A stretch of 64,000 bases of DNA from Nocardioides mesophilus (GTDB taxonomy: Bacteria; Actinomycetota; Actinomycetes; Propionibacteriales; Nocardioidaceae), in the NCBI RefSeq assembly GCF_014395785.1, contig NZ_CP060713.1, positions 4,182,501 to 4,246,500 of the forward strand, in the 5' to 3' direction. The notes beneath the pieces are model-generated. The model did no database searches, had not been told where the DNA came from, and saw nothing but the letters and a program-made list of their open reading frames with translations. Positions 8,652 to 17,334 of the stretch are shown here, one piece after another (position 1 is the stretch's first letter; every line of letters starts with the position of its first letter). The position numbers were made by a program, and so were the translations under genes.

Positions 8652-9194
8652 ATGCCGTTCTGCACGCAGTGCGGACACCAGAACCCGGACGACGCCCGGT
8701 TCTGCTCACAGTGCGGTGCACGCCTCGCCGCTGACCAGGGCACGACCGCGGCCGTGCCGGAGTCACCGAGCGAGAGCACCGCGACGATCACGTTCGGCGG
8801 CCCCGCCAAGGAGGCGGAGCACCGCGAGGAGCGAGCGCTCAACGACGCCGACGCCGCCGCCGTAGACGCGCTGCCGACCGGGAGCGCCCTGCTGGTGGTG
8901 CAGCGTGGTCCCTCGGCGGGCAGCCGCTTCCTGCTCGACACCGACGTGGTGTCGGCCGGGCGGCACCCCGACAGCGAGATCTTCCTCGACGACGTCACGG
9001 TCTCCCGGCGGCACGCCGAGTTCCGGCGCAGCGAGAGCGGCTACACCGTGGCCGACGTCGGCAGCCTCAACGGCACCTACGTCAACCGGGACCGGATCGA
9101 CGAGGTCGAGCTGCAGGGCGGCGACGAGGTGCAGATCGGCAAGTACCGGCTGGTCTACTTCGCCAGCCACGGGGGAGCGGGCAGCCGGCGGTGA
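8652..9194 (+). CDS. FHA domain protein with N-terminal zinc ribbon (GarA-like)
   Basis: The start ATG 8652 follows GGAGGA (8641-8646). Residues 4-21 form a CxxC-x10-CxxC zinc ribbon (C4, C7, C18, C21). A flexible linker follows, and the C-terminal FHA domain contains SAGRHPDSEIFLDDVTVSRR and DVGSLNGTYVNR, the phosphothreonine-binding face. Mycobacterial GarA in the same position controls glutamate metabolism and is switched by threonine phosphorylation in an N-terminal ETTS motif. That exact motif is absent here (the linker has ESTATIT), and the zinc ribbon is an addition compared with GarA. The gene overlaps ftsR by 4 bases. Confidence 0.85.
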   Translation: MPFCTQCGHQNPDDARFCSQCGARLAADQGTTAAVPESPSESTATITFGGPAKEAEHREERALNDADAAAVDALPTGSALLVVQRGPSAGSRFLLDTDVVSAGRHPDSEIFLDDVTVSRRHAEFRRSESGYTVADVGSLNGTYVNRDRIDEVELQGGDEVQIGKYRLVYFASHGGAGSRR

Positions 9195-9928
9195 AGAGCA
9201 CCGCAGCGTCCGCGCGTGCGCGGCTCAGCATCGGTGAGGTGCTCGAGGAGCTGCGGCCGGACTTCCCGGGCCTCAACATCAGCAAGATCCGCTACCTCGA
9301 GTCCGAGGGGCTCGTGGAGCCCGAGCGGACCCCGGCCGGCTACCGCAAGTTCTCCCGCCAGGACGTGGAGCGGCTGCGCTACGTGCTCACCGCCCAGCGG
9401 GAGCACTACCTGCCGCTGAAGGTGATCCGCGAGCACCTCGACGCGATGGATCGCGGCCTGGAACCGCCGGCGCTGCCCTCCACCGGTCCGCAGGTGCCGC
9501 GGGTCGTGCTCGCCGGCGACGGCATGCCGTCCCCGGAGGCGTTCGCCACCGGCGGTCCGGAGCTGCGGCTGTCCCGTCGCGAGCTCCTCGAGACCGCGGA
9601 GATCGGCGAGGAGCTGCTCGACCAGCTGCTGGCCTTCGGCATGGTCCGGATGCGCGCCGGGTCCAAGCACTTCGACGGCGACGCCGCGGTGGTGGCGCGC
9701 ACCGCGGGCGAGCTCGCGGCGTACGGCCTCGAACCGCGCCACCTGCGCGCCTTCAAGACCGCCGCGGATCGCGAGGTCGGTCTGCTCGAGCAGGTGGTCG
9801 CGCCGATGCGCGGCCAGCGCGACGCCGGAGCGCAGGCACGGGCCGAGGACGCCGTCCGCCAGATCGCGGCACTGTCGGTGAAGCTGCATGCCTCGTTGGT
9901 GAAAGCTGGTCTGGGCACCGGTCGCTGA
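9191..9928 (+). CDS. ftsR: MerR family regulator, FtsR-like
   Basis: A 245-residue MerR-type regulator. The N-terminal winged helix contains ISKIRYLESEGLVEPERTPAGYRKFSRQDVERLRYVL, unbroken in this frame, and is followed by a long C-terminal domain. It is the positional counterpart of Rv1828/FtsR, which activates cell-division genes in corynebacteria. The GTG start overlaps the FHA gene stop (GTGA), so it is translationally coupled. The palindrome at 8596-8620 at the head of this operon is a candidate for its own binding site. Confidence 0.85.
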   Translation: MKSTAASARARLSIGEVLEELRPDFPGLNISKIRYLESEGLVEPERTPAGYRKFSRQDVERLRYVLTAQREHYLPLKVIREHLDAMDRGLEPPALPSTGPQVPRVVLAGDGMPSPEAFATGGPELRLSRRELLETAEIGEELLDQLLAFGMVRMRAGSKHFDGDAAVVARTAGELAAYGLEPRHLRAFKTAADREVGLLEQVVAPMRGQRDAGAQARAEDAVRQIAALSVKLHASLVKAGLGTGR

Positions 9929-9956
9929 CGCGTGCCGTCGCGCTTCCCAGCGGGAG

Positions 9957-9962
9957 TAGGGT
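9957..9962 (+). promoter_or_regulatory. -10 element (TAGGGT), leaderless start of the bifunctional nuclease gene
   Basis: TAGGGT ends 6 bases before the GTG at 9969 and there is no Shine-Dalgarno, which fits a leaderless transcript starting at the initiation codon. Confidence 0.5.
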
Positions 9963-9968
9963 TGTTCT

Positions 9969-10436
9969 GTGCGCGAAGTCGATGTGATCGGTGTCCGGGT
10001 GGAGATGCCCTCCAACCAGCCCATCGTCCTGCTCCGGGAGGTGGGAGGTGACCGGTACCTCCCGATCTGGATCGGGGCCGTGGAGGCGACGGCGATCGCC
10101 TTCGCGCAGCAGGGCGTGGTGCCGCCGCGACCGCTGACGCACGACCTGATGAAGGACATGATCGCCGCGACCGGCAACGACCTGTCCGAGGTCCGGATCA
10201 CCGAGATGAAGGACGGCGTCTTCTACGCCGTCCTGGTCTTCGGCTCCGGGGTGGAGGTGAGCGCCCGGCCGTCGGACGCCATCGCCCTGGCGCTGCGCAC
10301 CGGGAGCCGGATCGTCTGCGCCGACGACGTCCTCGACGAGGCCGGTCTCGAGGTGCCCGACGAGCAGGAGGACGAGGTGGAGAAGTTCCGCGAGTTCCTC
10401 GACCACGTCACCCCCGAGGACTTCGAGTCGCACTGA
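9969..10436 (+). CDS. Bifunctional nuclease family protein (DUF151)
   Basis: A 155-residue DUF151/bifunctional nuclease domain protein: VRVEMPSNQPIVLLREVGG, RYLPIWIGAVEATAIA, and PSDAIALALR are the family signatures. An acidic C-terminal extension follows (DEQEDEVEKFREFLDHVTPEDF). Plant and Thermotoga relatives were reported to have DNase/RNase activity. The bacterial role in the gcvH-merR block is unknown, although the position is conserved in mycobacteria (Rv1829). Confidence 0.85.
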   Translation: MREVDVIGVRVEMPSNQPIVLLREVGGDRYLPIWIGAVEATAIAFAQQGVVPPRPLTHDLMKDMIAATGNDLSEVRITEMKDGVFYAVLVFGSGVEVSARPSDAIALALRTGSRIVCADDVLDEAGLEVPDEQEDEVEKFREFLDHVTPEDFESH

Positions 10437-10466
10437 TCCACAGGCGCCCGGTGGCCCTCGATAGCC

Positions 10467-10491
10467 TCACCCTCAAGGTGAGGTTGAGGGT
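10467..10491 (+). promoter_or_regulatory. MerR-type operator, copy 2 (upstream of second merR)
   Basis: The dyad TCACCCTC / GAGGTTGA matches the element at 8596-8620 at 19 of 25 positions (shared TCA-CCTC-A-TG-GGTTGAG-GT). It lies about 33 bases upstream of a good -35/-10 pair at 10524-10552. Confidence 0.6.
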
Positions 10492-10523
10492 TGCGACACG
10501 CTGAACGACTCGGCCACCGGTCG

Positions 10524-10552
10524 TTGACCGGGTCCCGGCAGGGCCCTAACGT
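10524..10552 (+). promoter_or_regulatory. Promoter of the second merR gene
   Basis: TTGACC at 10524-10529 and TAACGT at 10547-10552 are separated by 17 bases, a housekeeping-type promoter. The leader to the GTG at 10653 would be about 95 bases. Confidence 0.5.
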
Positions 10553-10652
10553 GAGGGATGTCTTCGCTGTAACTCCACCGCTGTGCTCCGTTCCGAGCGC
10601 GTCGGCTTCCCCCGGAGAGACAGGCTGAGCGAAGCCGACCATGGAGGTCAAC

Positions 10653-11267
10653 GTGACGGGCAACGGTGACAAGTCACCCCAGAAGATGGACGCGGCCGCC
10701 GCCGTCCAGGCCGAGCAGGCCGCCCAGGCCGCCGGTGAGCAGGGCCTCCTGTTCGACGACGACGTCTCGCCGCTGCCGAGCGACGCCGGCTACCGCGGTC
10801 CCACCGCGTGCAACGCCGCCGGGATCACCTACCGCCAGCTCGACTACTGGGCGCGCACCGGCCTGGTGGAGCCGACCGTCCGCGGGGCGACCGGTTCGGG
10901 CACCCAGCGTCTCTACTCCTTCCGCGACATCCTGCTGCTCAAGGTGATCAAGCGCCTCCTGGACGCCGGCATCTCGCTGCAGCAGATCCGCACCGCGGTG
11001 CAGCACCTGCGCGCCCGCGGCACCGACGACCTCACCCGCGTGACGCTGATGAGCGACGGCGCCTCGGTCTACGAGTGCACCAGCAACGACGAGGTCATCG
11101 ACCTGCTGCAGGGCGGTCAGGGCGTCTTCGGCATCGCGATCGGCGGTGTCTGGCGCGAGATCGAGGGCTCGCTCGCCGAGCTCCCCAGCGAGCGCACCAC
11201 CCCGGAGAGCACGGATCACAGCGCCGACGAGCTCGCCGCCCGTCGGCGGGCCCGCGCCACCGGCTGA
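10653..11267 (+). CDS. MerR family regulator (Rv1830-like)
   Basis: A MerR-type regulator of 204 residues when started at the GTG 10653, chosen because GGAGG lies 5 bases before it; an in-frame ATG at 10641 would add 4 residues. After an Ala/Gln-rich N-terminal region, the winged helix reads YRQLDYWARTGLVEPTVRG, then RLYSFRDILLLKVIKRLLDA. The central ISLQQIRTAVQHLR is the helix following the wing. The C-terminal half has a conserved GVFGIAIGGVWREIEGSL. It corresponds to mycobacterial Rv1830, implicated in growth and division control. The repeated dyad upstream suggests it and FtsR share targets. Confidence 0.85.
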   Translation: MTGNGDKSPQKMDAAAAVQAEQAAQAAGEQGLLFDDDVSPLPSDAGYRGPTACNAAGITYRQLDYWARTGLVEPTVRGATGSGTQRLYSFRDILLLKVIKRLLDAGISLQQIRTAVQHLRARGTDDLTRVTLMSDGASVYECTSNDEVIDLLQGGQGVFGIAIGGVWREIEGSLAELPSERTTPESTDHSADELAARRRARATG

Positions 11268-11394
11268 GCCGGTCCTCCCGCTCGACCTCCGCCGTCGCCG
11301 GTGCCCCTCGTGGGTGCCGGCGACTCGCCTGTCCGGGAGCGACCGACCCGCGGCCGACCCGCGGTCGGGCAGCGGTCGGCGTCGGTTCCTGGTG

Positions 11395-11400
11395 TACCGT
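11395..11400 (+). promoter_or_regulatory. -10 element (TACCGT) before the glycine riboswitch
   Basis: TACCGT would start a transcript near 11407, just 5' of the riboswitch aptamer. No clear -35 is visible. Confidence 0.35.
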
Positions 11401-11409
11401 GGAACCGCT

Positions 11410-11545
11410 GCTGACACCGCGCGGGAGAGTCTCCGCCGGGCGCCGGTCCCCGTGATCGGCGCACCGTCGCGGAGCGCCGAAGGGGCAATTCCTCCCCGGA
11501 ACCTCTCAGGCGCCCGGACCGGGCGGAACAGGCAACTCTGGAGGT
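11410..11545 (+). ncRNA. Glycine riboswitch
   Basis: The leader of gcvP contains the conserved blocks of a glycine aptamer in order: GGGAGAG (~11423), GCCGAAGGGGCAA (~11476), CCCCGGAACCTCTCAGG (~11494), GGACCG (~11516), and AACAGGCAACTCTGGAGG (~11527). Only one complete aptamer is seen; a tandem partner is not evident. It should sense glycine and turn on gcvP expression, the usual arrangement for this enzyme. Confidence 0.85.
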
Positions 11546-11623
11546 TCGACCGCGGCTGCTCGCGGCTGTCCCGACAGAGGGGGAGGCGACCTGACCGGCA
11601 CGTCCCACAGCCCAGGAGCCTCG

Positions 11624-14506
11624 GTGTCCGACCACCCCACCCTTTCCCAGCTCGACGCCGCGGCGCCGTTCCGCCGTCGCCACGTCGGCCCCGACGCGGA
11701 CGCCCAGGCCACGATGCTCGCCGCGCTTGGGATGAGCTCGCTGCAGGAGCTGATGGAGGCCGCGGTGCCCGGTGGCATCCGGCTCTCGGCCCAGCTCGAC
11801 CTGCCGCCCGCAGCCTCCGAGCAGCAGGCGGCCCGCGAGCTGCGCGCGGCCGCGGCGGAGAACCACCCGCGCGAGCCGATGATCGGGCTCGGCTACCACG
11901 GCACCCTCACCCCGGCCGTCGTCCGGCGCAACGTGCTAGAGGACCCGGCCTGGTACACCGCCTACACCCCCTACCAGCCCGAGATCTCCCAGGGCCGCCT
12001 GGAGGCGCTGCTGAACTTCCAGACGATGGTGGGCGACCTCACCGGCCTGCCCACCGCCAACGCCTCGCTGCTCGACGAGGGCACCGCGGCGGCCGAGGCG
12101 ATGACGCTGGTACGCCGCGCCCAGCGCTCCGCGTCCGGCCCGTTCCTGGTCGACGCCAACGCCCTGCCGCAGACGATCGCCGTGGTGCAGACCCGTGCCG
12201 AGGCGATGGGCATCGAGGTCGTCGTGGCCGACCTGGCCGCCGGGCTGCCCGAGGGCCCGCTGTCCGGCCTGCTGGTGCAGTACCCCGGCGCCGACGGCCG
12301 CGTGCTGGACCCTCGGCCGCTGGTCGAGGCCGCCCATGAGCGGGGCGCGCTCGCCGTCGTCGCCGCGGACCTGCTCGCGCTGACCCTGCTGGAGTCACCC
12401 GGCGCGCTCGGCGCCGACGTGGTGGTGGGCTCCACGCAGCGCTTCGGCGTGCCGCTGTTCTACGGCGGCCCGCACGCCGGCTACATGGCGGTGCGCAGCG
12501 GGCTCGAGCGGCACCTCCCGGGACGGCTCGTCGGGGTGAGCGTCGACGCGGCCGGCCGGCCGGCGTACCGGCTCGCGCTGCAGACCCGGGAGCAGCACAT
12601 CCGTCGCGACAAGGCGACCTCGAACATCTGCACCGCGCAGGTGCTGCTGGCCGTGGTCGCGTCGATGTACGCCGTCTACCACGGCCCCGACGGGCTCCGG
12701 TCGATCGCGCAGCGGACGCACCGCTACGCCGCGGTGCTGGCCGCCGGGCTGCGGGAGGCCGGCCTCGACGTCCTCGAGGGTGCCTTCTTCGACACCGTGA
12801 CGGTGCGGGTCCCCGGCCGGGCCGACGCGGTGCTGGCTGCGGCTCGCGACGCCGGCGTGCACCTGCGCCGGGTCGACGCCGACACCGTCGGGGTCTCGAC
12901 CTCGGAGACCACCGGCCGTGAGCACCTCGAGGCGGTGCTCGACGCGTTCGGCGCCGGCGAGGTGGACCTCGACGACGTCGACGCACGGGCCGGCGACGAG
13001 CTCCCGTCCGAGCTGCTCCGCGAGACGCCGTACCTCACCCACGAGGTCTTCCACGCGCACCGCTCGGAGACCGCGATGCTGCGCTACCTGCGGCGGCTCT
13101 CGGCGCGCGACTACGCCCTGGACCGCGGCATGATCCCGCTCGGCTCGTGCACGATGAAGCTCAACGCGACGACCGAGATGGAGCCGGTGAGCCTGCCGGG
13201 CTTCGCCGACCTGCACCCGTTCGCCCCGGCCGAGGACGCCGCCGGCTACCGCCGGATGATCGACCAGCTCGAGGGCTGGCTGGCCGAGGTCACCGGCTAC
13301 GACCGGGTCTCGATCCAGCCGAACGCCGGCTCCCAGGGCGAGCTGGCCGGGCTGCTGGCGATCCGCGGCTACCACCGCTCCCGCGGCGACGAGGCCCGCG
13401 ACGTCTGCCTGATCCCGTCCTCGGCGCACGGCACCAACGCCGCGTCCGCGGTGATGGCCGGGATGCGCGTCGTCGTGGTGAAGGCCGCCGCCGACGGCGC
13501 CGTGGACCTCGAGGACCTCCAGGCGCAGTGCGAGAAGCACCGCGAGGACCTGGCCGCGATCATGGTCACCTACCCCTCCACGCACGGTGCCTACGAGGAC
13601 GGCATCACCGAGCTGTGCCGGATCGTGCACGAGCACGGCGGCCAGGTGTACGTCGACGGGGCGAACCTGAACGCGCTGCTCGGCCATGCCAAGCCCGGCG
13701 AGTTCGGCGGCGACGTCTCGCACCTCAACCTGCACAAGACGTTCTGCATCCCGCACGGCGGCGGCGGCCCCGGCGTCGGCCCGGTCGCGGTCCGCGAGCA
13801 CCTCGCGCCGTTCCTGCCCAGCCACCCGATGCACCCCGAGCCCGGGCGCCGCGAGGGCATCGGCCCGATCAGCGCGGCGCCGTACGGCTCGGCCGGGATC
13901 CTGCCGATCTCCTGGGCCTACGTGCGGATGATGGGGCCCGACGGGCTCACCGAGGCCACCGCGGTGGCGGTGCTGGCGGCCAACTACGTCGCCAAGCGGC
14001 TCGGCGAGCACTTCCCGGTGCTCTACCAGGGGCACGGCGGCCTGGTCGCGCACGAAGCCATCCTCGACCTGCGCGAGCTCACCCGCAGCACCGGCGTGAG
14101 CGTCGACGACGTCGCCAAGCGGCTGGTCGACTACGGCTTCCACGCGCCGACGATGAGCTTCCCGGTCGCCGGCACCCTGATGGTCGAGCCGACCGAGTCC
14201 GAGGACCTCGCCGAGCTCGACCGGTTCTGCGAGGCGATGATCGCGATCCGCGCCGAGATCAACAAGGTGGCCGCGGGGGAGTGGACCCCGGAGTCGTCAC
14301 CGCTGCGCGGGGCGCCGCACACCGCCCGGGCGCTCACCGGCGACTGGGACCGGGCCTATCCGCGCGAGCTCGCGGTCTTCCCGACCGGCTACGACCCGGA
14401 CAAGTACTGGCCGCCGGTCGGCCGGATCGACCAGGCCTACGGCGACCGCAACCTGGTGTGCGCCTGCCCCTCGCCCGAGGCGTTCGCCGAGGAGCCGCTG
14501 GGATGA
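11624..14506 (+). CDS. gcvP: Glycine dehydrogenase (decarboxylating), P protein
   Basis: A 960-residue full-length, single-chain P protein that decarboxylates glycine and loads the aminomethyl group on GcvH. The N-terminal half starts with [13 protein letters not shown]. The C-terminal half carries the pyridoxal-phosphate lysine K705 in [17 protein letters not shown]. The GTG start at 11624 follows a GGAG and about 80 bases of leader after the riboswitch. It overlaps the following hydrolase gene by 4 bases. GcvT is not in the window. Confidence 0.95.
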   Translation: MSDHPTLSQLDAAAPFRRRHVGPDADAQATMLAALGMSSLQELMEAAVPGGIRLSAQLDLPPAASEQQAARELRAAAAENHPREPMIGLGYHGTLTPAVVRRNVLEDPAWYTAYTPYQPEISQGRLEALLNFQTMVGDLTGLPTANASLLDEGTAAAEAMTLVRRAQRSASGPFLVDANALPQTIAVVQTRAEAMGIEVVVADLAAGLPEGPLSGLLVQYPGADGRVLDPRPLVEAAHERGALAVVAADLLALTLLESPGALGADVVVGSTQRFGVPLFYGGPHAGYMAVRSGLERHLPGRLVGVSVDAAGRPAYRLALQTREQHIRRDKATSNICTAQVLLAVVASMYAVYHGPDGLRSIAQRTHRYAAVLAAGLREAGLDVLEGAFFDTVTVRVPGRADAVLAAARDAGVHLRRVDADTVGVSTSETTGREHLEAVLDAFGAGEVDLDDVDARAGDELPSELLRETPYLTHEVFHAHRSETAMLRYLRRLSARDYALDRGMIPLGSCTMKLNATTEMEPVSLPGFADLHPFAPAEDAAGYRRMIDQLEGWLAEVTGYDRVSIQPNAGSQGELAGLLAIRGYHRSRGDEARDVCLIPSSAHGTNAASAVMAGMRVVVVKAAADGAVDLEDLQAQCEKHREDLAAIMVTYPSTHGAYEDGITELCRIVHEHGGQVYVDGANLNALLGHAKPGEFGGDVSHLNLHKTFCIPHGGGGPGVGPVAVREHLAPFLPSHPMHPEPGRREGIGPISAAPYGSAGILPISWAYVRMMGPDGLTEATAVAVLAANYVAKRLGEHFPVLYQGHGGLVAHEAILDLRELTRSTGVSVDDVAKRLVDYGFHAPTMSFPVAGTLMVEPTESEDLAELDRFCEAMIAIRAEINKVAAGEWTPESSPLRGAPHTARALTGDWDRAYPRELAVFPTGYDPDKYWPPVGRIDQAYGDRNLVCACPSPEAFAEEPLG

Positions 14507-15852
14507 GCGTGGCGCAGTCCACCGCCCGGCGTCTGCAGGCGCTCGTCGCGACCGACCAGGTCCAGGGCCGGCTGCCGTCGCTGGTGGCCGGTGTGGTCCG
14601 CGACGGCGCGCTGGTGTGGACCGGAGCGCACGGCGCGGTCACCGGGACCGACGCGACGCCCGGCCCGGACGTGCAGTTCCGGATCGGCTCGATCACCAAG
14701 ACGCTGGTCGCGGTCGTCGTGCTGCAGCTGCGCGAGCAGGGTCGGCTCGACCTGAACGACCCGCTGGAGAAGCACCTGCCCGGCGTGGCCTATGGCGACC
14801 GGACGATCCGGTCCCTGCTGTCGCACTCCTCCGGGATGCACTCCGAGCCGGCGGGGGACTGGTGGGAGCGCAGCCCGGGCGTCTCGTTCGACCAGCTCGC
14901 GGAGCGGCTCGCCGACGTGCCGGCCGCCTTCCCCTCCGGCGCGACCTTCCACTACACGAACATCGCCTTCGGCCTGCTCGGCGAGGTCGTGGCCCGGCTG
15001 ACCGGCGGCACCTGGTTCGACGCGGTCCGCGAGCGGGTCCTGGAGCCGCTGGACATGCGGCGGACGACGTACCTCCCCGCAGGGCCCGCGGCCCGGGGGT
15101 TCAGCGTTCACCACCTCGCGGGCACCCTCACCGAGGAGCCCGCCCACGACGCGGGTGCGATGGCGCCGGCCGGTCAGGTCTGGAGCACGATCGAGGACCT
15201 GGCCCGGTACGCAGCGTTCCTGGCGGCGGCGGAGTCCCCGGTGCTCCCGTCCTCGGCGATGCGGGAGATGACCACACCGCAGTCGGGCACGCAGGCCGGC
15301 GGGATGAGCGGCGGCTACGGCCTCGGCTTCCGGCTGGCCGCCGGAGGGTCGGGGACGCTGGTCGGGCACACCGGCTCGATGCCCGGCTTCCTCGCCGGAC
15401 TGTTCGCGGACCGGCCCCGCCGTACCGGTGCGGTGCTGCTCGCCAACGGCACCTCCGGGCTGCGGTGCGAAGGCCTCGCGGTCGACCTCCTGACCACGCT
15501 GGAGAGCTGCGAGCCGACGATCCCGCCGGCCTGGACCCCGACGACCGGGCTGCCCGCTTCGGTGTCGGAGGTGCTCGGCGTGTGGCACTGGGGCAACACC
15601 GCCTACGAGGCGTCCTGGCGGGGCGAGGAGCTGGTGTTCCGGATGCTCGGCAACGGCGTCGACGCGCACGCGTTCGCGCTGACCGCCGACGGGACGTTCG
15701 TCGGCTCGCGCGGCTACCACCACGGGGAGCGGCTGCAGGTGGTGCGGGCGGACGACGGTCGGGTCAGCCACCTGGTCTGTGCGACCTTCGTCTACACCCG
15801 CACGCCGTACGACCCGGAGGTCCCGATCCCCGGGGGCCATCCCGCCCTCTGA
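14503..15852 (+). CDS. Serine hydrolase, beta-lactamase/class C-like
   Basis: A 449-residue member of the penicillin-binding-protein-like serine hydrolases. The catalytic SxxK is in SITKTL, the YxN in HYTNIAFG, and the third motif is GHTGSMPG. A small C-terminal domain follows. No signal peptide is visible, so the enzyme is predicted to be cytoplasmic, like several esterase or peptidase members of the family. It starts inside the gcvP stop (ATGA) and is therefore probably cotranscribed with it, with no obvious metabolic link. Its stop codon lies inside the first base pairs of a large palindrome. Confidence 0.85.
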   Translation: MSVAQSTARRLQALVATDQVQGRLPSLVAGVVRDGALVWTGAHGAVTGTDATPGPDVQFRIGSITKTLVAVVVLQLREQGRLDLNDPLEKHLPGVAYGDRTIRSLLSHSSGMHSEPAGDWWERSPGVSFDQLAERLADVPAAFPSGATFHYTNIAFGLLGEVVARLTGGTWFDAVRERVLEPLDMRRTTYLPAGPAARGFSVHHLAGTLTEEPAHDAGAMAPAGQVWSTIEDLARYAAFLAAAESPVLPSSAMREMTTPQSGTQAGGMSGGYGLGFRLAAGGSGTLVGHTGSMPGFLAGLFADRPRRTGAVLLANGTSGLRCEGLAVDLLTTLESCEPTIPPAWTPTTGLPASVSEVLGVWHWGNTAYEASWRGEELVFRMLGNGVDAHAFALTADGTFVGSRGYHHGERLQVVRADDGRVSHLVCATFVYTRTPYDPEVPIPGGHPAL

Positions 15853-15937
15853 TTACCACGGGATGTCGGTGTTCTGATGCTTCCCATGGGCTGCGGCCCA
15901 TGGGAAGCATCAAACTTCCGACATCCCGTGGTAATCG
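15850..15937. repeat. Nested long palindrome (REP-like element), complete copy
   Basis: Outer arms GATTACCACGGGATGTCGG (15851-15869) and its exact complement (15918-15936) enclose inner arms TGATGCTTCCCATGGG and CCCATGGGAAGCATCA around a 6-base tip CTGCGG. It lies between the convergent serine hydrolase and TldE genes, so it may act as a bidirectional terminator, although no T-run flanks it. A partial copy lies at 37411-37471. Confidence 0.8.
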
Positions 15938-15942
15938 TGGGG

Positions 15943-17334
15943 CTACTGGGCCTGGGAGACCGTGGACATGTTGAAGTCCGGCGCCCGGAGCGCCGGCGTC
16001 GCCGTGCGCGGGAAGTAGTCGCCCCACTCGCGGGAGAAGCTCGGCCCGGTGGCGGAGGCCTCCGAGAACCGGTCGAGCAGCGCGACCGGGCTCTCGTTGA
16101 AGCGGAAGTTGTTCACCGCGCCGGTCACCTCGCCGTCCTGGACCCGGTAGACACCGTCGCGGGTGAGCCCGGTCAGGAGCAGCGTCTGCGGGTCCACCTC
16201 GCGGATGTACCACAGGCAGGTGAGCAGCAGCCCGTCCTGCATGCCGGCGACCAGGTCGTCGGTGCTGCCGGTGCCGCCGTCGACCGAGACCACCAGGTTG
16301 TCGACGTACGGCGTGACCGGCTGGCCGGTGAGCCCCGCCGAGTGCCGGGTCTGCAGCAGCGCGGTGAGCTCGCCGTCCCGGACCCAGTCGGTCCTGGCGA
16401 GCGGCAGGCCGTTGTCGAAGACGCTCTCCAGGTTGCTGCTCTGCGTGGCGGTGACGAACGGCGCCGCCCCGAGGCCGGGGTAGGCGGGGTCGGAGAACAT
16501 CTGCACGGGACGCCGCGAGAGGCGCTCCCCGATCCGGGTGCCGCCGCCACGTGCGGAGAAGACCGTCTGCCCGTCGTGCGCCTCGCGGGCGCCGGCGGTC
16601 CAGTAGGCGTAGATCATCAGGTCCGAGACCGCCGTCGGCGGCAGGATCGTGTCGTAGCGGCCGGCCGGCAGGTCGATCCGGCGCTGCGCCCAGCCGAGCC
16701 GGCGCACCAGCTCGGCCTCCATCGCGTGGGCGTCGACGTCACGGAAGTCGCGGGTGGAGCCGCCGACCCAGGCGCTGGTGCTGAGGTCGGTCGGCTTGGC
16801 GGTGCACCCGTAGTGGCCGCTGGGCTGGACGTGTCGCAGCCGCAGTCCGGTGCTCGAGCCGAGGTACGTCGTGGTCATCTCGTGGTCCACGAACCCGTAG
16901 AGGATCCGGCTCTGGGCCGTGGCCCGTCCGAACGACTCCCCGAGGGCCGGGGCGAAGTCGGCGTACACGTCGATCGAGGTCTCCTCGGGCCGCTCCGCCC
17001 AGTCGGCGGTCGCGTCGCCGGTGACGAGCTCGGCGGCGTCCTCGGCCGGCTCGGAGGCGGCTGCAGCCGCGTCGGCCGCCTCGACGAGTCGGCCCACCTG
17101 ATCCAGCGAGGCGGCGGTCGCAGAGACCGAGCCGGTCGAGGTGCCCTCCGCACCGTGGTGGAAGGCGACCACGGTGACCGTGACGTCCTGCATCACCCCG
17201 TTGGTGGTCAGCGTGTTGTTCGCCCAGCGCAGGTTGGCCCGCGTCGAGCTGCGGACCAGGACGGTGCAGGCCTGGGACCGGGAGGCCTTCAGCGCGTGCT
17301 CGACGAGCTCCTGGGGCGTCGGTGCGGTCATCAT
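15943..17334 (-). CDS. pmbA: TldD/PmbA family protein, TldE (PmbA) subunit
   Basis: A 463-residue subunit of the heterodimeric TldD/TldE metalloprotease, which trims peptides such as microcin precursors and antitoxins in other bacteria. TldE lacks the metal motif and supplies structure; it has the family C-terminal GEVTGAVNNFRFNESP and an ATQSSNLESVFDNG segment. The ATG at 17334 overlaps the tldD stop (ATGA), so expression is coupled. A longer open frame continues upstream through tldD but is only its shadow. Confidence 0.9.
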   Translation of the reverse strand: MMTAPTPQELVEHALKASRSQACTVLVRSSTRANLRWANNTLTTNGVMQDVTVTVVAFHHGAEGTSTGSVSATAASLDQVGRLVEAADAAAAASEPAEDAAELVTGDATADWAERPEETSIDVYADFAPALGESFGRATAQSRILYGFVDHEMTTTYLGSSTGLRLRHVQPSGHYGCTAKPTDLSTSAWVGGSTRDFRDVDAHAMEAELVRRLGWAQRRIDLPAGRYDTILPPTAVSDLMIYAYWTAGAREAHDGQTVFSARGGGTRIGERLSRRPVQMFSDPAYPGLGAAPFVTATQSSNLESVFDNGLPLARTDWVRDGELTALLQTRHSAGLTGQPVTPYVDNLVVSVDGGTGSTDDLVAGMQDGLLLTCLWYIREVDPQTLLLTGLTRDGVYRVQDGEVTGAVNNFRFNESPVALLDRFSEASATGPSFSREWGDYFPRTATPALRAPDFNMSTVSQAQ

